Below the pieces are notes generated by a model. The model searched no databases. It saw nothing but the letters and a program-made list of their open reading frames with translations, and had not been told where the DNA came from. The position numbers and the translations under genes are program-made. A stretch of DNA of 64,000 bases. It comes from Melanocharis versteri (lineage: Eukaryota; Chordata; Aves; Passeriformes; Melanocharitidae). The number at the start of each line of letters is the position of its first letter. The first letter of the stretch is position 1. Shown here in pieces: positions 50,713-62,692 of this stretch. The stretch spans positions 2,785,638-2,849,637 of the forward strand of contig VZTG01005436.1 in assembly GCA_013397845.1 (NCBI GenBank), read 5' to 3'.

Positions 50713-50951
50713 GCCATACAGTAGGAGCAAAAGAATCCAGTTTCTCAGAACTATAAATTTCAAATCCATATGGTCTGGGAGGGGGACAATAAAAATATAC
50801 GGAAAGTGATTAAGAAGCACTTCACGATACCCACTCTAGCTAGCTACCACAGGTCCTGTGGGTCCATCCACCCTGTGCACTCATACCACAGCTAAGCAGC
50901 TCCGGGAGATACATAAATGAATGTCATTGCCTCCAGTGAATGTAAGAGAAA

Positions 50952-51050
50952 GCAGACCAGCAGTCACTTGCCCAAGGCGACACTTTAAATCAGCGTTAGA
51001 ACTGGGAATAAAACTCCCAAATCGTTCTGCTTTCCTGGGTCAGGCACCAT
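50952..51050 (-). repeat. MIR-like tRNA-derived SINE relic, antisense
   Basis: CAGTCACTTGCCCAAGGCGA, then TTAGAACTGGGAATAAAACT, reproduces in order the reverse complement of the MIR core (the 'gacttgcccaaggtcacac' and 'gagctgggaatagaac' phrases). It is strongly diverged and truncated. The 110-codon plus frame 50921-51253 crosses it and is not supported as coding. Confidence 0.65.
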
Positions 51051-51348
51051 TCAGTGGATTGCAGCACAAAAAGAAAAAAACACAAACAAGCACACAGACA
51101 AAATTAACAGTTTGGTGTAAAGGGAAAATTATTTCAAGACAGGAGCATTGTGACCAGGCTAACAACAGCCAAATAACATGCATTCAGGCTCAATCAGAGC
51201 ACCCACCTGAAATGGGACTGCTGATAATCCCCAAAGAAAAGTGGGTAATTTAAAAGCCCTGGGCATTATGAGCACACCAGTTCAAGAAAAACACAGGCAT
51301 GCTGTGGCCAACAGTAACCACTTGATTACTTACAGTACATATACTCCC

Positions 51349-51383
51349 TATATACATGTGTGTATATATATATACACACACTC
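51349..51383. repeat. (GT)(TA)(CA) palindromic dinucleotide run
   Basis: GTGTGTATATATATATACACAC is a perfect 22-bp palindrome at about 51358-51379, inside a slightly longer alternating purine-pyrimidine run, which could extrude a cruciform or adopt Z-type DNA. Confidence 0.8.
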
Positions 51384-52592
51384 AGACACAGAATACTGCT
51401 CTCCATGATGATTGAGTAAGGTTAGAAGTGAAAAGGAGCTGCACAGTACTTGAAAGGATGACAGAAATGAATGGAGACAGCAAGGCTCAGATGCATGCCC
51501 CTGTCAGACATCGGCAGGATACAGAAAATCAGAGCTATAAATATAGGTTAGAAATACACAGGAGTCACTGGTAGAATAGGCCAAGGGAGTTGTTTCAACA
51601 CCTTGGCATGCTACGCAGAATGATCTTTAAAATCCATAAAAAGGGAATATATAGTGAGAGTGAAAAGGCAGCAAACGTAAATGATTAAAGAAAACAACCT
51701 CCCACCCAGTCAATGCTCTGCTGAGTTATGTCCTGCACCAACACAGCTTCAAACTGATACCAAGGGGGCACCAACACACAAAGTGATTTTTCTTCCTCTT
51801 TCCTTTTTTGTTTTAAATACCAAAAGAAGGTTTCTTAAGAGCCACAACTAAAATGCAACTGTTAACCCTAAGAAGGCAGGGAAAGAATTTTTCATGAGTG
51901 AAGTTTTATTCATAACTCAGTAATACAGGGATTCTTCCATATTTCTCAAGAAGCTTTAAACTAACCAGCTCAATATTCAGATGGATGGCACATCTGAGAG
52001 TGGCTTGAAAACTGCATTTACTGAAAATGTAAGCAAAAGGCTCTTAGGGTAGTTTTTTGATGCTTGAGGAAGAAGTCTTTGGAGATACTGTATATAGTGA
52101 TTATAAGGGCAGGGACTCAATTCATCACTCTCAAAGGAGAAGGGGGCTTACTGCCCTCAGACTGTGACAGAATCAGTCTTTGGAAGTGTGAGATGTACGG
52201 CATTTGGGTAAGTGTACTGGATCGGGCCAAAACATAAACCAAAATGTAGATGCGACCACACAGGGGGTTCAGAGACAACCCAACAACAGCATGTCAGGAG
52301 ATGGCTTGGGACCTGCAAGATAGGATGTAAAAAGGCACAGTTAAGCCTGGGTGAGAGAGACAAGAAGTAGGAATGCACAGAGCTACCAAAGCGTCCTTTA
52401 AAGAATACAAATCCTGCTCAGTTACCACAAACAAATGGAGATCTGCGTGTCGAGGAAGGGGCGAATGGAACAAGCCAACTGGGGCAGCAAGACTGCAGTC
52501 TGAAGAGGGAGCTAATAGGCTCCAGAATGTGGTGTCCACATCCCATCCTCACCTTTGCTACTGACGCAGCACCAACAGCTCTTTCTCCACAG
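51384..52592. other. No gene recognised
   Basis: Unique sequence with frames of 63-97 codons on both strands around 52150-52590 that overlap each other. None has consistent splice signals. Confidence 0.5.
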
Positions 52593-52745
52593 GAACAACA
52601 CTTTTGGTTGTTCTGCCTAAATGACCAGCTCCTGGCATCATTTTGCCGAACACGCTGCCCTTGGTTTTCACGAAGAAAAAGCCCTATGTTCTCCAGGAAG
52701 AAAAAACACATAGAAGACTTGAAAATATTAACCCTCGAGAGTTAG
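52593..52745 (+). CDS. Weak terminal-exon-like frame, unknown protein (50 codons)
   Basis: The acceptor CAGCTCTTTCTCCACAG ends at 52592 and is strong. The phase-0 frame after it encodes 50 residues to TAG (52743-52745), beginning EQHFWLFCLNDQLLASFC and turning very basic (RRKSPMFSRKKKHIED). No polyA signal is found close by, the antisense frame 52418-52711 is open too, and the peptide is not recognised. It shares its form with three other short candidates here, which makes chance a serious explanation. Confidence 0.2.
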   Translation, partial: EQHFWLFCLNDQLLASFCRTRCPWFSRRKSPMFSRKKKHIEDLKILTLES

Positions 52746-54268
52746 AAACAAAAATCATGCATTGTCCCCTGTGCCATGCCTGCAGCTGTGGTTGGCACAC
52801 TCCAAACACCCCTCCAGGACACGCCAGGCAGAAAGGCAACTGCACTCATGCATGGCCTCTGGAGAGAGCAGATTTTTGGGATCCTGGTTTGGCATCCAGA
52901 CAAAGTTTAGTCACGGTCCAGATCAAGACCAGAGTTCCCCATTTAAATCTCTCTTCTGTGGGCACAACTGTCATGTAAACAATCATTTAAACCCCATTTT
53001 CTTTGGTAACATTTTTTAGAAGGAGAACAATAAGATGGCATGTGTGACTGCAAACCATCTCAGCCACCCGTGGGAACAGAGCAAACAATTAACTTTTTTT
53101 ACATCATTTTTTGCTGTTGACTTTAAAGAGGAAATTCCTTTTTCAAACAATTTTTATGGGTAGTCAGAGTGTCCTGGACAAAGATTAAGATCCACATAAA
53201 CTACAGATTAGTTTGGGAAGTTCAAGTTTCATAAATCAGTTGGATCAGAAATTCTGAAAAAATAGCATAAAGCAGCAATGATGCTTGTTGACAGAGCAAA
53301 CTGAAACCCTTTAAAAGAGCAACTGTTTCTGAAAAGTCAATTATGCACTGTCATTTTTAGTAGCCAGTTCAAGACAGAACATGACAACACACCAGACATT
53401 ACCAGCTTCAAATCTTATCTCAGTCCCAGGGAAGGAGGAAAGACAAAAACTTTAGATTATGTGCAATATCATACAGACAAATCAAAACATGTTACCTAAA
53501 GAAAGTGGAGGTTTAAGCAGCTACTGAAACCATGAGCACAGCTGAATGACAATGTGTATGTTACACTAGTTTTCTCTTCCAAATGCAATACAAGATGTTG
53601 ATCACCATCTTCTGAAAGATTTAAAAACCTGTGCTGTAGTTAACAAAGATTCCACGGTAAGTTATGAATACCTGGGTTCACCCTGGTGTTAAAACTCCTC
53701 TCCAGCAGCAAGAGGTGCTTTGCAACAAAAATTCAAATCATTGGAAAGCACATTCTCTGAAAGATCACGCTTCAGGGCCCCTGGGTCCTAAGGGTGTCCA
53801 CTATTATAGCAGTCAGCTGTATTTTCATTTATGAATTTTAAACACTAACTACTGTAAAAGCTTCAAAGCCTAACTGTAAAGTGCTTATGCAAGATCAAAG
53901 CTTTAAAGTCTTTTATTTATGTACTTAATAAAAATATATATCATTGCTAGCCTTAAAGATAGCTCCTCTTAACAAGAGCTCTTTCTCTAGTCCCAGTGTC
54001 TGGTGGGAATGTGAGATATTTCTACTCTGAGATGTCACCTAACACTAACTGGTCTGAAGTTCAGATTTTCCCTGCATATTCCTTAGAGCAGGCCACAGAG
54101 TAGACCTGAAAACTAGCACCTTCATCTTAAGATGTATATAATAAAAGCCAGCAGGTGCTGCAGTGACTTCTACTCCATAGGCAAGGTTCTTTACAACAAT
54201 TTAAATAAATTATTAGCAAATTAAAAGATTTTTCATGTCACCATCCAAAGGTCCTTCACTATTTTCCT
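52746..54268. other. No gene recognised
   Basis: AT-rich unique sequence without recognised repeats. Confidence 0.5.
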
Positions 54269-54640
54269 TTACAGATTACAATTTAACTTTTCCACCACAG
54301 TAAAAACAAAAGCAGAAAAACATATAATGGAAAAACAAAGGAGCGACAAAAAGACAGCCTTGCCTAATTCACAGAAATGTGCTTGTTTACCAAAAAACTT
54401 CGATAAAAAGGTATCTTCTACCTGTGGTTCATATTTCTCATGGTACAAAAGAAAATAAGAACTACTAAGAAACATGATGAGAAAACACAGAATGGACAGG
54501 ATTTTGTATATCAAGGGCACCTTTTCCTTAATCTTTCTTTGAAATGGTTCATTTGTGTTCAGGAAAAAACCCAACAATAAAAACAACCCAAAGCTTAAAG
54601 CTTCAACTTGCAGAAGAGTTATGACTGGTTTTATCTTCAA
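54269..54640 (-). CDS. Weak exon-like frame with hydrophobic segments, minus strand
   Basis: A 123-codon frame contains three hydrophobic stretches (ALSFGLFLLLGFFL; ILSILCFLIMFLSSSYFLL; AVFLSLLCFSIICFSAFVF), which could be membrane spans. A pyrimidine tract ending TTATTTGAAG could be an acceptor at the start, and CCACAG followed by GTAGAA could be a donor at about 54421. However, AT-rich DNA with many TTT/CTT codons produces such hydrophobic frames by chance, and third positions are not GC-biased. No family recognised. Confidence 0.2.
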   Translation of the reverse strand: MKIKPVITLLQVEALSFGLFLLLGFFLNTNEPFQRKIKEKVPLIYKILSILCFLIMFLSSSYFLLYHEKYEPQVEDTFLSKFFGKQAHFCELGKAVFLSLLCFSIICFSAFVFTVVEKLNCNL

Positions 54641-56360
54641 ATAAGAAAGATCCTTTAAAGTTCCATTTCAAGACTTTGTAATGAAACTACACCAATTATT
54701 AAGCTTTGAAGATTAATTGAAACTGTACAAAACAGCTGCAGACAAGAGGCAAACTTCAGCTTTTTCTCTGGGTTTAGTCATGAAGAAAACTACCCTGAAA
54801 TTAAATTCTGGTGCATTTTACAGTATGAATGTAACAGACACACACTTTCTGTACTGGGACAAAGCTCCAGCTGCTATGTACTGCTTGTTCAAGTACAAGA
54901 CACTTTCCTGAGACTATGCTCACCAGGGTGCTGCCTAAAGCAAAACACACCCAACTTGTACAGAGGGAAAACAGTAAGTGGTATAAAACAATTCTAAAGA
55001 CAAGACATTCAGTACTAAATATCATTAACTTAATGCAGATATCCCCATTAGAAAACACCAGGAACAGCAATAGGTTCAGCTGTATTTCTTCCCGTGGTCA
55101 AAAGTTCACCAGCCAGCCTCAGTAAACCACAAGGTAAGAGGATCATGGTCTGCCAGAAGCATCAATTCCCTTGAACAGCCTAATTTCAGTTACTAAAATA
55201 TATTCCTTTTCCATAGGAAATAAACTACTTACATATGTAGATACATTCTGAATTCGAGCTACCAAAATAAGGTGACCCACTCAAAACCAAGAACACCTTT
55301 CATCACTTCCTCATAACCTGTAGGCAAAAACAAGTGTAGAATTGGTTGTAGTTCTGTCAAATTGCTACATGCTCTCTGGCATTTGTGTGCAGATGCCAAT
55401 ATTTATTTTATAAATGTGAAATGGTGCGGGAAAACTTTGTAATAACACCTTTCCCATATCTTAATCCTAAATCATACCTTGTTTTGAGTGATTGTCCTCT
55501 GCCTCTACATCTGAGGTAATTAATTTTGGTGTTCCAGACATGGCATATGCGCTTTGTTCACATACGTGTTGTATTATCACTTTGCATGAAAATAGTTATG
55601 ACTGTGATGTTAAAAGACAGAATTTTTATTAGCTACCTCCAGTCAAATGAAAAAATCAAACTGAATAGTAAAACCTATGCCTAAAAAGGCAGTCACTGAA
55701 AACACTGGGATTAAATGCTCACTCTCAGCTTATTCTTTCCTAGACCATGGTCCTAACTGGATTTCCTACCTGGGACGGGCACCAGAGGGCTAGATGTGAG
55801 GAAACCAAGAAAATTACTGCATATGACTACCAAGGTAAAAGAGAGGCTTGAGGGTCAAGGTGTTCAAAAAATGTAAGAACAGAGGGCCAAACGGGAGTAT
55901 CAAATAAGGCATCTCTAATGCCATTTTTCTCTGTCTGGAGACAGGACAGTAAAAGGGAGTGGAAAGAGGTCCTGCCACACTGTTAGGATTCCCCCAGTCA
56001 AGCTTCCTCCTCATGGCACTGTGAGTATTCAGCTTGACAGAGCCTGGCAAAGGTTAACAATAGGTTCCTTGATGCCATGGGTATATTATGCAAGAGAGAC
56101 CCAGCATGGCTGTCTTTTCACTGTCTCTCATCCCAGTGGTTATGTTACAGAAATGCTGAGCAAAACCTCAGGCATCTCTTTCTCAACCTGATGGGTTAAG
56201 GAAGTTTTCTGAGCAACTGCAAGTCTGCTATAGGGGAAGGAATATTACAAATAATAGAATAGATCCTACAGGTAGGAAAAAAATCATCACAGCCTTATAC
56301 ATCCCTACAGCTCCAAGGCAAGGCAAAAAGCACTGGTAAATTTGTAATGCTGCTTATACA
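54641..56360. other. No gene recognised
   Basis: Unique sequence. Frames are 89 codons or shorter, without support. Confidence 0.5.
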
Positions 56361-56440
56361 AGGATAGGATAGGATAGGATAGGATAGGATAGGATAGGAT
56401 AGGATAGGATAGGATAGGATAGGATAGGATAGGATAGGAT
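56361..56440 (+). repeat. (AGGAT)16 pentanucleotide microsatellite
   Basis: Eighty bases of uninterrupted AGGAT, sixteen units, followed by a partial GGAT. Because five is not a multiple of three, every frame reads through it; on the minus strand it yields the repeating peptide SYPIL. It is perfect and therefore recently expanded or still mutable. Confidence 0.97.
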
Positions 56441-58675
56441 GGATTCCATCTTGAGAAAGCCCTTTTTTTAAAAACCAAGATGAGGAAATCTATAAAGCAT
56501 AGTATGAGGAGAAAGCCCATCAGCTGTGGTCAGGAATCAGTGGGTATTGCTACACAGGTGCAATGATCTAAGGAAAAAGCAGTAACCATAACTGTACATT
56601 AGAATCTGTATCTGATATATAACATCCTGGAAAAGATAAAAGATCATCTCGGCGAGCGCGAATGTTACCTCTGCAAAGGAAAAATGAACACTTTTGTAGA
56701 AGATTACTTCAGGGTCATTTTGGTATTGACAATTTTTCACACAAGGAAGAAATTATATCAAAAAAATGAAACACAATATCCTATTTCAATGTCATTTCCT
56801 AATAACCATGTAAATAACTCACAGCAGTTCCCCATGGTGAGGCAAAGCAGGCAGCTCTTCATACTTTATATATTCTGTGTGCCAATGACTTTTTTTTTAA
56901 AACTTGTGATACCACTGGACTCAGAAGGTGGTAAGAAAGCCCATGAACTAATAATATACTCACTCCAAACATCCTCACGAAGGCAGAACATGCAATCCTA
57001 GAGAAAGATCCAATTAATAACTTTGCTTTTAGATCTTTAAAGATGCAATACAATGACACTCATTTTATTAATAGAAATTATATTAAGCTTTTCTCTGGTC
57101 TGTATGACCAATGTGCTTTGCATGCCAGAATTAAATCAACTCTATGTTATAATGTTGACTGATATATAAAATGGTTATGAATATGAAAATAGTAAAATGA
57201 GAACGAAAAATCTATCTAGAATGGAGAAAAGGCTCAAAAGTTGTGGTGCAGGCATGACTGGAATCAGATAAGGAGAAAGGAGGCTCTTAAGAATTGGGCG
57301 TTCATGTAAGGGGTATAGGATTTTATACCCTGCTCCCATATTCGTTTACTCAATAAAGCACAGGACCTAGCTTGTTCAAAGAGTAGCTCTTCATTTTTAA
57401 CATGATAATATAAATGCTTTTCTTGATGCTCAAGATTAAACTAGGAGTCTGAATAACTAAATAGTGATAGCTTTATGGGAAGAAAAAGGGTTGTGGCAAC
57501 AGCTTGTAGAGTCAACAGGAACTGAGCAATAATAAAAGCAAAAAGCTACACTTCCAGCACAGAACAAGAGAAAAGGATTTTGTTTATTGATGCATATCCT
57601 AGAGGTGTACAAATGTTAGCTGGTGCCAAATCAGAAGGGTAATTAATGTCTGGAAGTACAGAATCTCTTACTATCTCCCTTTCCGCACCAAGAATAGGCA
57701 CGCTTTGGGATTCTGTGCCCACTTTGATGCTCCAGGAATAATTAATTTATTAATTAATTAAAGTTATTAGATCCCCAATTCCAGGACTTCTGGTATTTTC
57801 CAGCCTTGTGTGGAAAGAGTTCATAATTAACCCACAGGCACAGTAATGCAAGACAGTGATGAAGTCTGAAGAGCTCTAGGCTTGTCTGGACATGTATATC
57901 CCAGACAATGTTTCTGACATGATGACAACTGTCCCAGAATGAACCTACAAGTTAAGGACAACACATAAAAAATAGTCTTTGTACATAAATGGCAGGGTCT
58001 GCAATTTTAAGTAGACAGCATATTATTTAGTACAAGAAGCACTAGGAATGATGATTGCACAAGTAATCCATAACCCTACCAGGAGGAATCAGTTGGCATG
58101 AAAGCAGTATTAAGACATGGACATTCTATATACTTCTTTAACTTACAGCTCTGAAGCTTTACAGATGAAAGTTACCCAATATCTGATCGTATTTACCAAA
58201 AGAATGCTGAAGTTGAAAAACCAAGATGTAGTGTACTTCGTCTTGGAGGACACTATTAGGAGGGCTAGACACCAACAAATACACACAAACTAAGACCGAT
58301 GTAAAAGGCTTATACACAAAAGCAGAAAGCTACTTCTGCCTTTCCTAACATTTACAGGTCATTTGAACACAGAAGACTTACAGAGAATGTCATGGGATTA
58401 CTGTTGCTATAATTATCAAGATTATTTTTCTTAAAGTCCCTAAGTGATTTCAGCACCTGTCAAAGAACTTTTGAATGGGAAGAAACAATATATTTGTGCA
58501 TACAGAACACGAGAAGGAAACCCCAGCACAATGCCTTTTTAATCAGACAAGAAAAATACTCTGATGCAGGAGGAATTTTACCAAGTGCATGAGCTACTGA
58601 GCAGGGAAAGCGAAAGCTGTTAAATCATAAATTCAAGGCAGTAAATCACAGTTCCCTCTGTATCTGGCTTTGTGG
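56441..58675. other. No gene recognised
   Basis: AT-rich sequence. A tiny CpG cluster, CGGCGAGCGCGA (about 56649-56660), stands out, and a TTAATTAATTAA-type run lies near 57740-57768. No repeats or exons recognised. Confidence 0.5.
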
Positions 58676-58713
58676 AAAAAAAAAACAAAACAAAACAAAA
58701 CAAAAAAAAAAAC
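58676..58713 (+). repeat. A-rich tract with (CAAAA)n
   Basis: Ten As, then four CAAAA-type units and another A run. Possibly a retroposon tail on the plus strand; no element body recognised upstream. Confidence 0.85.
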
Positions 58714-60185
58714 AGGGAGAAATTCTCTAAACCAGAGCCTGGTATGTCAAGAATTTTGTAAAAGGGTGCACACACCAATGGCAAAATGAACACTGCAGTG
58801 GACATTTAATCACACTTGGAATGTCTTTGATCGGCATTAGCCAGGAAAACACCTCATCATGCAGCAGGCTAGAACACAACACTCAAGTGAACAGCAGAGT
58901 TTACACTCCAATTCTTCATGATATTGATCTGAATAGAAAGGCACCACGCTTTTTCTCTAAATGACTTGATATTTATTCTTTACACTACCGTAGGTGGAAA
59001 ATTGCAAAACAAAAGAAAAATGCTAACAGAATCCAAACAAGACACATACAACCCTGTAATATCCCCCTGGACTCCCTGGGCTTCCTTCAGTGGAAACACA
59101 GTTGGTTTCACTCCTACAGACTCTGTTTATATATACATTACAGCCCAATTCTGTGGATAATTGAAGTAAACTTGGAGCAAGTAATCCAACTGAGGCCAAT
59201 GAGCTTGCTAACCAGCATACAAAGTCACACAAACAAATGTTTGCAGGTTGAGTTTGACAATAAAAATATATTAACTGAGATCTCTTAAACTAGCTATTCC
59301 AATTAGATTTTAGCAACACACATGCTTCCACTAATCGGAATATGGACAGCATGCAAGATGACTATTGCCTTCTGGAGACTGAGGAGCTCCTTTCAGCACT
59401 TTGTCTTGTGCAAGGTATCAGATCAATGTAGTGCCATGCCACGAGCTGGACAACTTTATCTTATCTCAACAGAAGCACAGTAACAGCCTTTTAATAAACG
59501 ATAGACATTGGTGCTAAACAGGTATTACTCATTTCTTCTTCTATATTTTGCCCCTTGGTCATACTGGCAGCTGATCAATCCCTACCATAAGTAACAACTT
59601 TAAAGAGACAAGTGAAGTGTATGTATCTACCCTCTGCATAGGAAAAGGAGCGTTGCACTTAGCTGAACAACCTAAAGATCTATTTTACATGGCTATGAGA
59701 ACTAGGATAAATGAAACATAAACAATGATAAATGCAAACAAGACTCTCAGTTACAGGGTCAATTCTACTCCATTTGGATGCAAGGCAGAGACATAGGTTT
59801 ATTGTCAATCCCCTTATCCCAGAGCAGGTCCGAATTATTTTGCTGAAATCCATGCACAATTGCTGGGGAAACTTAAGGGCAATAAGAAGGGGATTCACAA
59901 AGGCCAGCAGACCAACTAAAAGCTGCCTCAATTAGCCCAGGTGAAACAAGGAGAGGAACTCAAGCCCTATCTCTTCTAGAACTTAGAAGAAGTTCTTTCA
60001 ACTACTGGAAAGGACTTTATTCTACTCAAACTTCAATATATGAGCTCTCTCTTGGAGCTCTGCCTCCACCAAATATTTACAAACACAGCTGAGGGGGCAC
60101 TGCTTACATAAACCATAGATGAGCTTATTAGGGAAGTGTCTAAGACATTAAGGAAGTACCCTACCTGTCACCCTATGGGGTCATA
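58714..60185. other. No gene recognised
   Basis: Unique AT-rich sequence. Frames are 83 codons or shorter, with overlapping opposite-strand frames at 59680-59935. Confidence 0.5.
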
Positions 60186-60485
60186 TCAACGTTACACTGT
60201 TCCATGTGAAGAGCTGCACCTCGCTGCCAGCAGCTGGCAGGGTCGCAGCCCTGTCTGACAGGTGTGTACAGCAAATGCCCACAGGATTCGGCGCCGTGGG
60301 TGAAATCACCGGAGAAAGGCTTGGCCATGTGTCCCAACAGCAGCGACGAGCGAGGCGCTGCACTGCTTGGCACGGCTCAGAGGCAGCCTGGGACCTGCCC
60401 AGAGCAGCCTTTGCAGTGTCCGCGGTGCTCTGACGGTAAGAGCTGCATTGCCTGGGCACCTGGCTGAAAGCACAACCCGCAGCTT
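60186..60485. promoter_or_regulatory. CpG-rich patch, possible promoter or first exon
   Basis: About 16 CpGs in 300 bases within CpG-poor flanks, with dense runs such as AGCGACGAGCGAGGCG. On the plus strand a strong donor, TCTGACG followed by GTAAGAG (near 60435), lies at its 3' part. An ATG at about 60327 opens a frame of roughly 36 codons into that donor (it contains MCPNSSDERGAALLGTAQRQ), as a first coding exon would. The frame is also open upstream and two other frames overlap it. No TATA box was seen. A GC-rich old repeat is an alternative. Confidence 0.35.
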
Positions 60486-61605
60486 GCTGGGGAAAGATTT
60501 AGGGCTCCCCATTTAGGATCCAAGTGCCTGCAAGAGGAATGCCCTGAGAATCCTGAGTTCATTTCTACTCCAAATAGCTGGCTAGCATTTCTAGCTATAA
60601 CCTGAAGTTGCTTTCAAAACAAGCACTTTGTAGATATACTCATCAGATCCACCACGAGTACACAAACCAAGGGATGTTAAGAGCATTTTGCAACCCTAAC
60701 TGCAGAAATCGCTGTTCAAGAATATGAAGATTAAACTAATCTTATGTGGGATGTAGCAGAACTGGATCACAGAGAAATAAATGAATTTTTAATTAAATGG
60801 AAGAGGAGTACGAATAAAGAAAATGTCACTTTCAAAAGCTGAGCAAACAAAGCCATTGCCTACAGTGAATAAAATCATATTTAAATAAATACTTTCTTCA
60901 CATAGAAATACTAGAAAGTACTGGTTTTCCTTTTCATTCCAGCTTTTCTTTCTTATAGGTTACTTTGCCGAGGATTCCTATGCCCCTGCTTAAAGCAGCA
61001 CCACCTGCCTGTGGAGGGAGCCTACCTGCCACCAGAGCCAGCCAGAGATCGCCAGGGCTGGCAAGGGGCTTAGTCAGCCCTTTACCCATCAAAGTCCTTT
61101 TACCCAATCCTAGCACATATTTTATTAGAAAAATCAAAAACTGAAACAGGCTGTTTGTTAAAAAACTCAACATATTGTTAACTGCAAATGAAAGCTAAAA
61201 CTTTTCAAAGCATCTGCATAGGACAAAAATCGCCTTCTTTAAAGCCAAGGGGAGCTTACCCTTGACCTTGACTGGAGAAGGGTTGAGTGAGCTCTGGTTA
61301 ACTACGAGTACTTTTGAAAATCTCAGGCAAGGTGATGAAACAGTAAGATTAAGAAGGCTGACAGAAGAAGTGGTGCACTAACATTGATTTATTTACCTTG
61401 ATCCAGTGCATTAATGCTTATTTCCTGCACACACAAACCCTATAGCATAAATCTAATTGGCTGCTTCTCTAAATGTAAATTGGAAGAAACATCGAAGCTT
61501 CACTTCAGTTTGCAGCGGTGGAGATCATCAAAACACATGTACTCCTTGCCAATACATCAATATATGAGGTTTTCTCATTTGCAATAATTAATTACTCAGT
61601 TACAA
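60486..61605. other. No gene recognised
   Basis: Unique sequence. The part at about 61430-61600 contains TAATTA-type homeodomain core motifs and little low-complexity sequence, so it could be a conserved non-coding element, which a single sequence cannot show. Confidence 0.45.
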
Positions 61606-61680
61606 GTTTTTTCAGTTACTCTGGAGCATGTGTTAGTGTGTATCTGAGGGGCACAATGGACATTAATTAGCATCAACAAG
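61606..61680 (+). repeat. Unclassified dispersed repeat, copy 1
   Basis: It starts CAGTTACTCTGGAGCATG and includes GTGTATCTGAGGGGCACA and CATTAATTAGCATCAACA. It aligns without gaps to 62622-62687, 49 of 66 positions identical by eye (about 74%), most differences being transitions. The family is not recognised. Confidence 0.7.
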
Positions 61681-62615
61681 TTTATTCACAGAAAAAGCAA
61701 GAGCAGGAAGAAAAAAAGAAAATCTGACAGTATACTGGAACAACAATCTAATGGGAAAAAGAAGCAACAAGATTGGTATTCTGTCTACACAGACAATTGC
61801 CAAGTAGATAAAAATTGGCTTTAAAAGTCTTGTATACAAAAAAATAAATCTTCTAACAAGATACACTGTATCACTTGGAGGTAACGAGTTATATTTGGGT
61901 GCTCTCGTTCTCCTTCACATAAACAAATGACTGTAAACAGATCTGGACTGAAAACCTAGTTGCACACGGCAGTGCAGGGAGGGCTTCAAGATACACTAAC
62001 CATGTGTAATTAACTGTATCCTAGAGGAACCTCCTGACCTTTGCCATACAAGTGACATTTCCTGGTGAGAATTAAGTCTCACCACTGCTGATATTCTCAG
62101 TTGACAGGCAAAAGGAGTGTGGAGTCTAAACTAGCAATAGTTTTCCAGATGTGGAAGTTATTTTTCTTTGAAGGTCAAGTCATGCTGCCATGTCAGTGTG
62201 GGGAAGACAGCATAGCACCCATTCTTTCACCAGAGAGAACATTTTAGTCATCAGTGGCAAGGCCTTCGTCTGCTCTGGTCAACAGGAGTCTGGCCTCTGA
62301 CTTCACTGGAGTCAGACTTTTACTACTCCTTAGCATTTTTACTGACTTTGGGAGGTTATGCAGCCTCCACAACCCAGATCAGTTAATGTGAATATGTTGT
62401 CTGCTTGGTTTGTTTTTAAATAGCATGTATGGACTTAATTTACAGAAGACAATAGATTTCCCCCATGCAATAAAAATATAAAAATTAAACAAACATTTTC
62501 AAATGATGCTACTAGGCAACTGTGAAGGTGCTAAAAGAAGAGCTGCTCAGCTCTGAAGGAGAGTATTACTGAAGAAAAAATTCATAAAAATAGGTCTACA
62601 GAATCTTAAGTAGAA
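61681..62615. other. No gene recognised
   Basis: Spacer between the two repeat copies. Near 62290-62320 there is text like CTGACTTCACTGGAGTCAGA, an imperfect palindrome of a type seen in old amniote repeats. Confidence 0.5.
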
Positions 62616-62692
62616 AGTTTTCTCAGTTACCCTGGAACACATATTAGCATGTATCTATGGGCCACAAGAGCCATTAATGAGTATTGACAGAA
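62616..62692 (+). repeat. Unclassified dispersed repeat, copy 2
   Basis: The partner of 61606-61680: CAGTTACCCTGGAACACA, then ATGTATCTATGGGCCACA and CATTAATGAGTATTGACA. It has the same orientation, about 1 kb apart. Sequence beyond the shared 66-75 bases does not align by eye. Confidence 0.7.
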
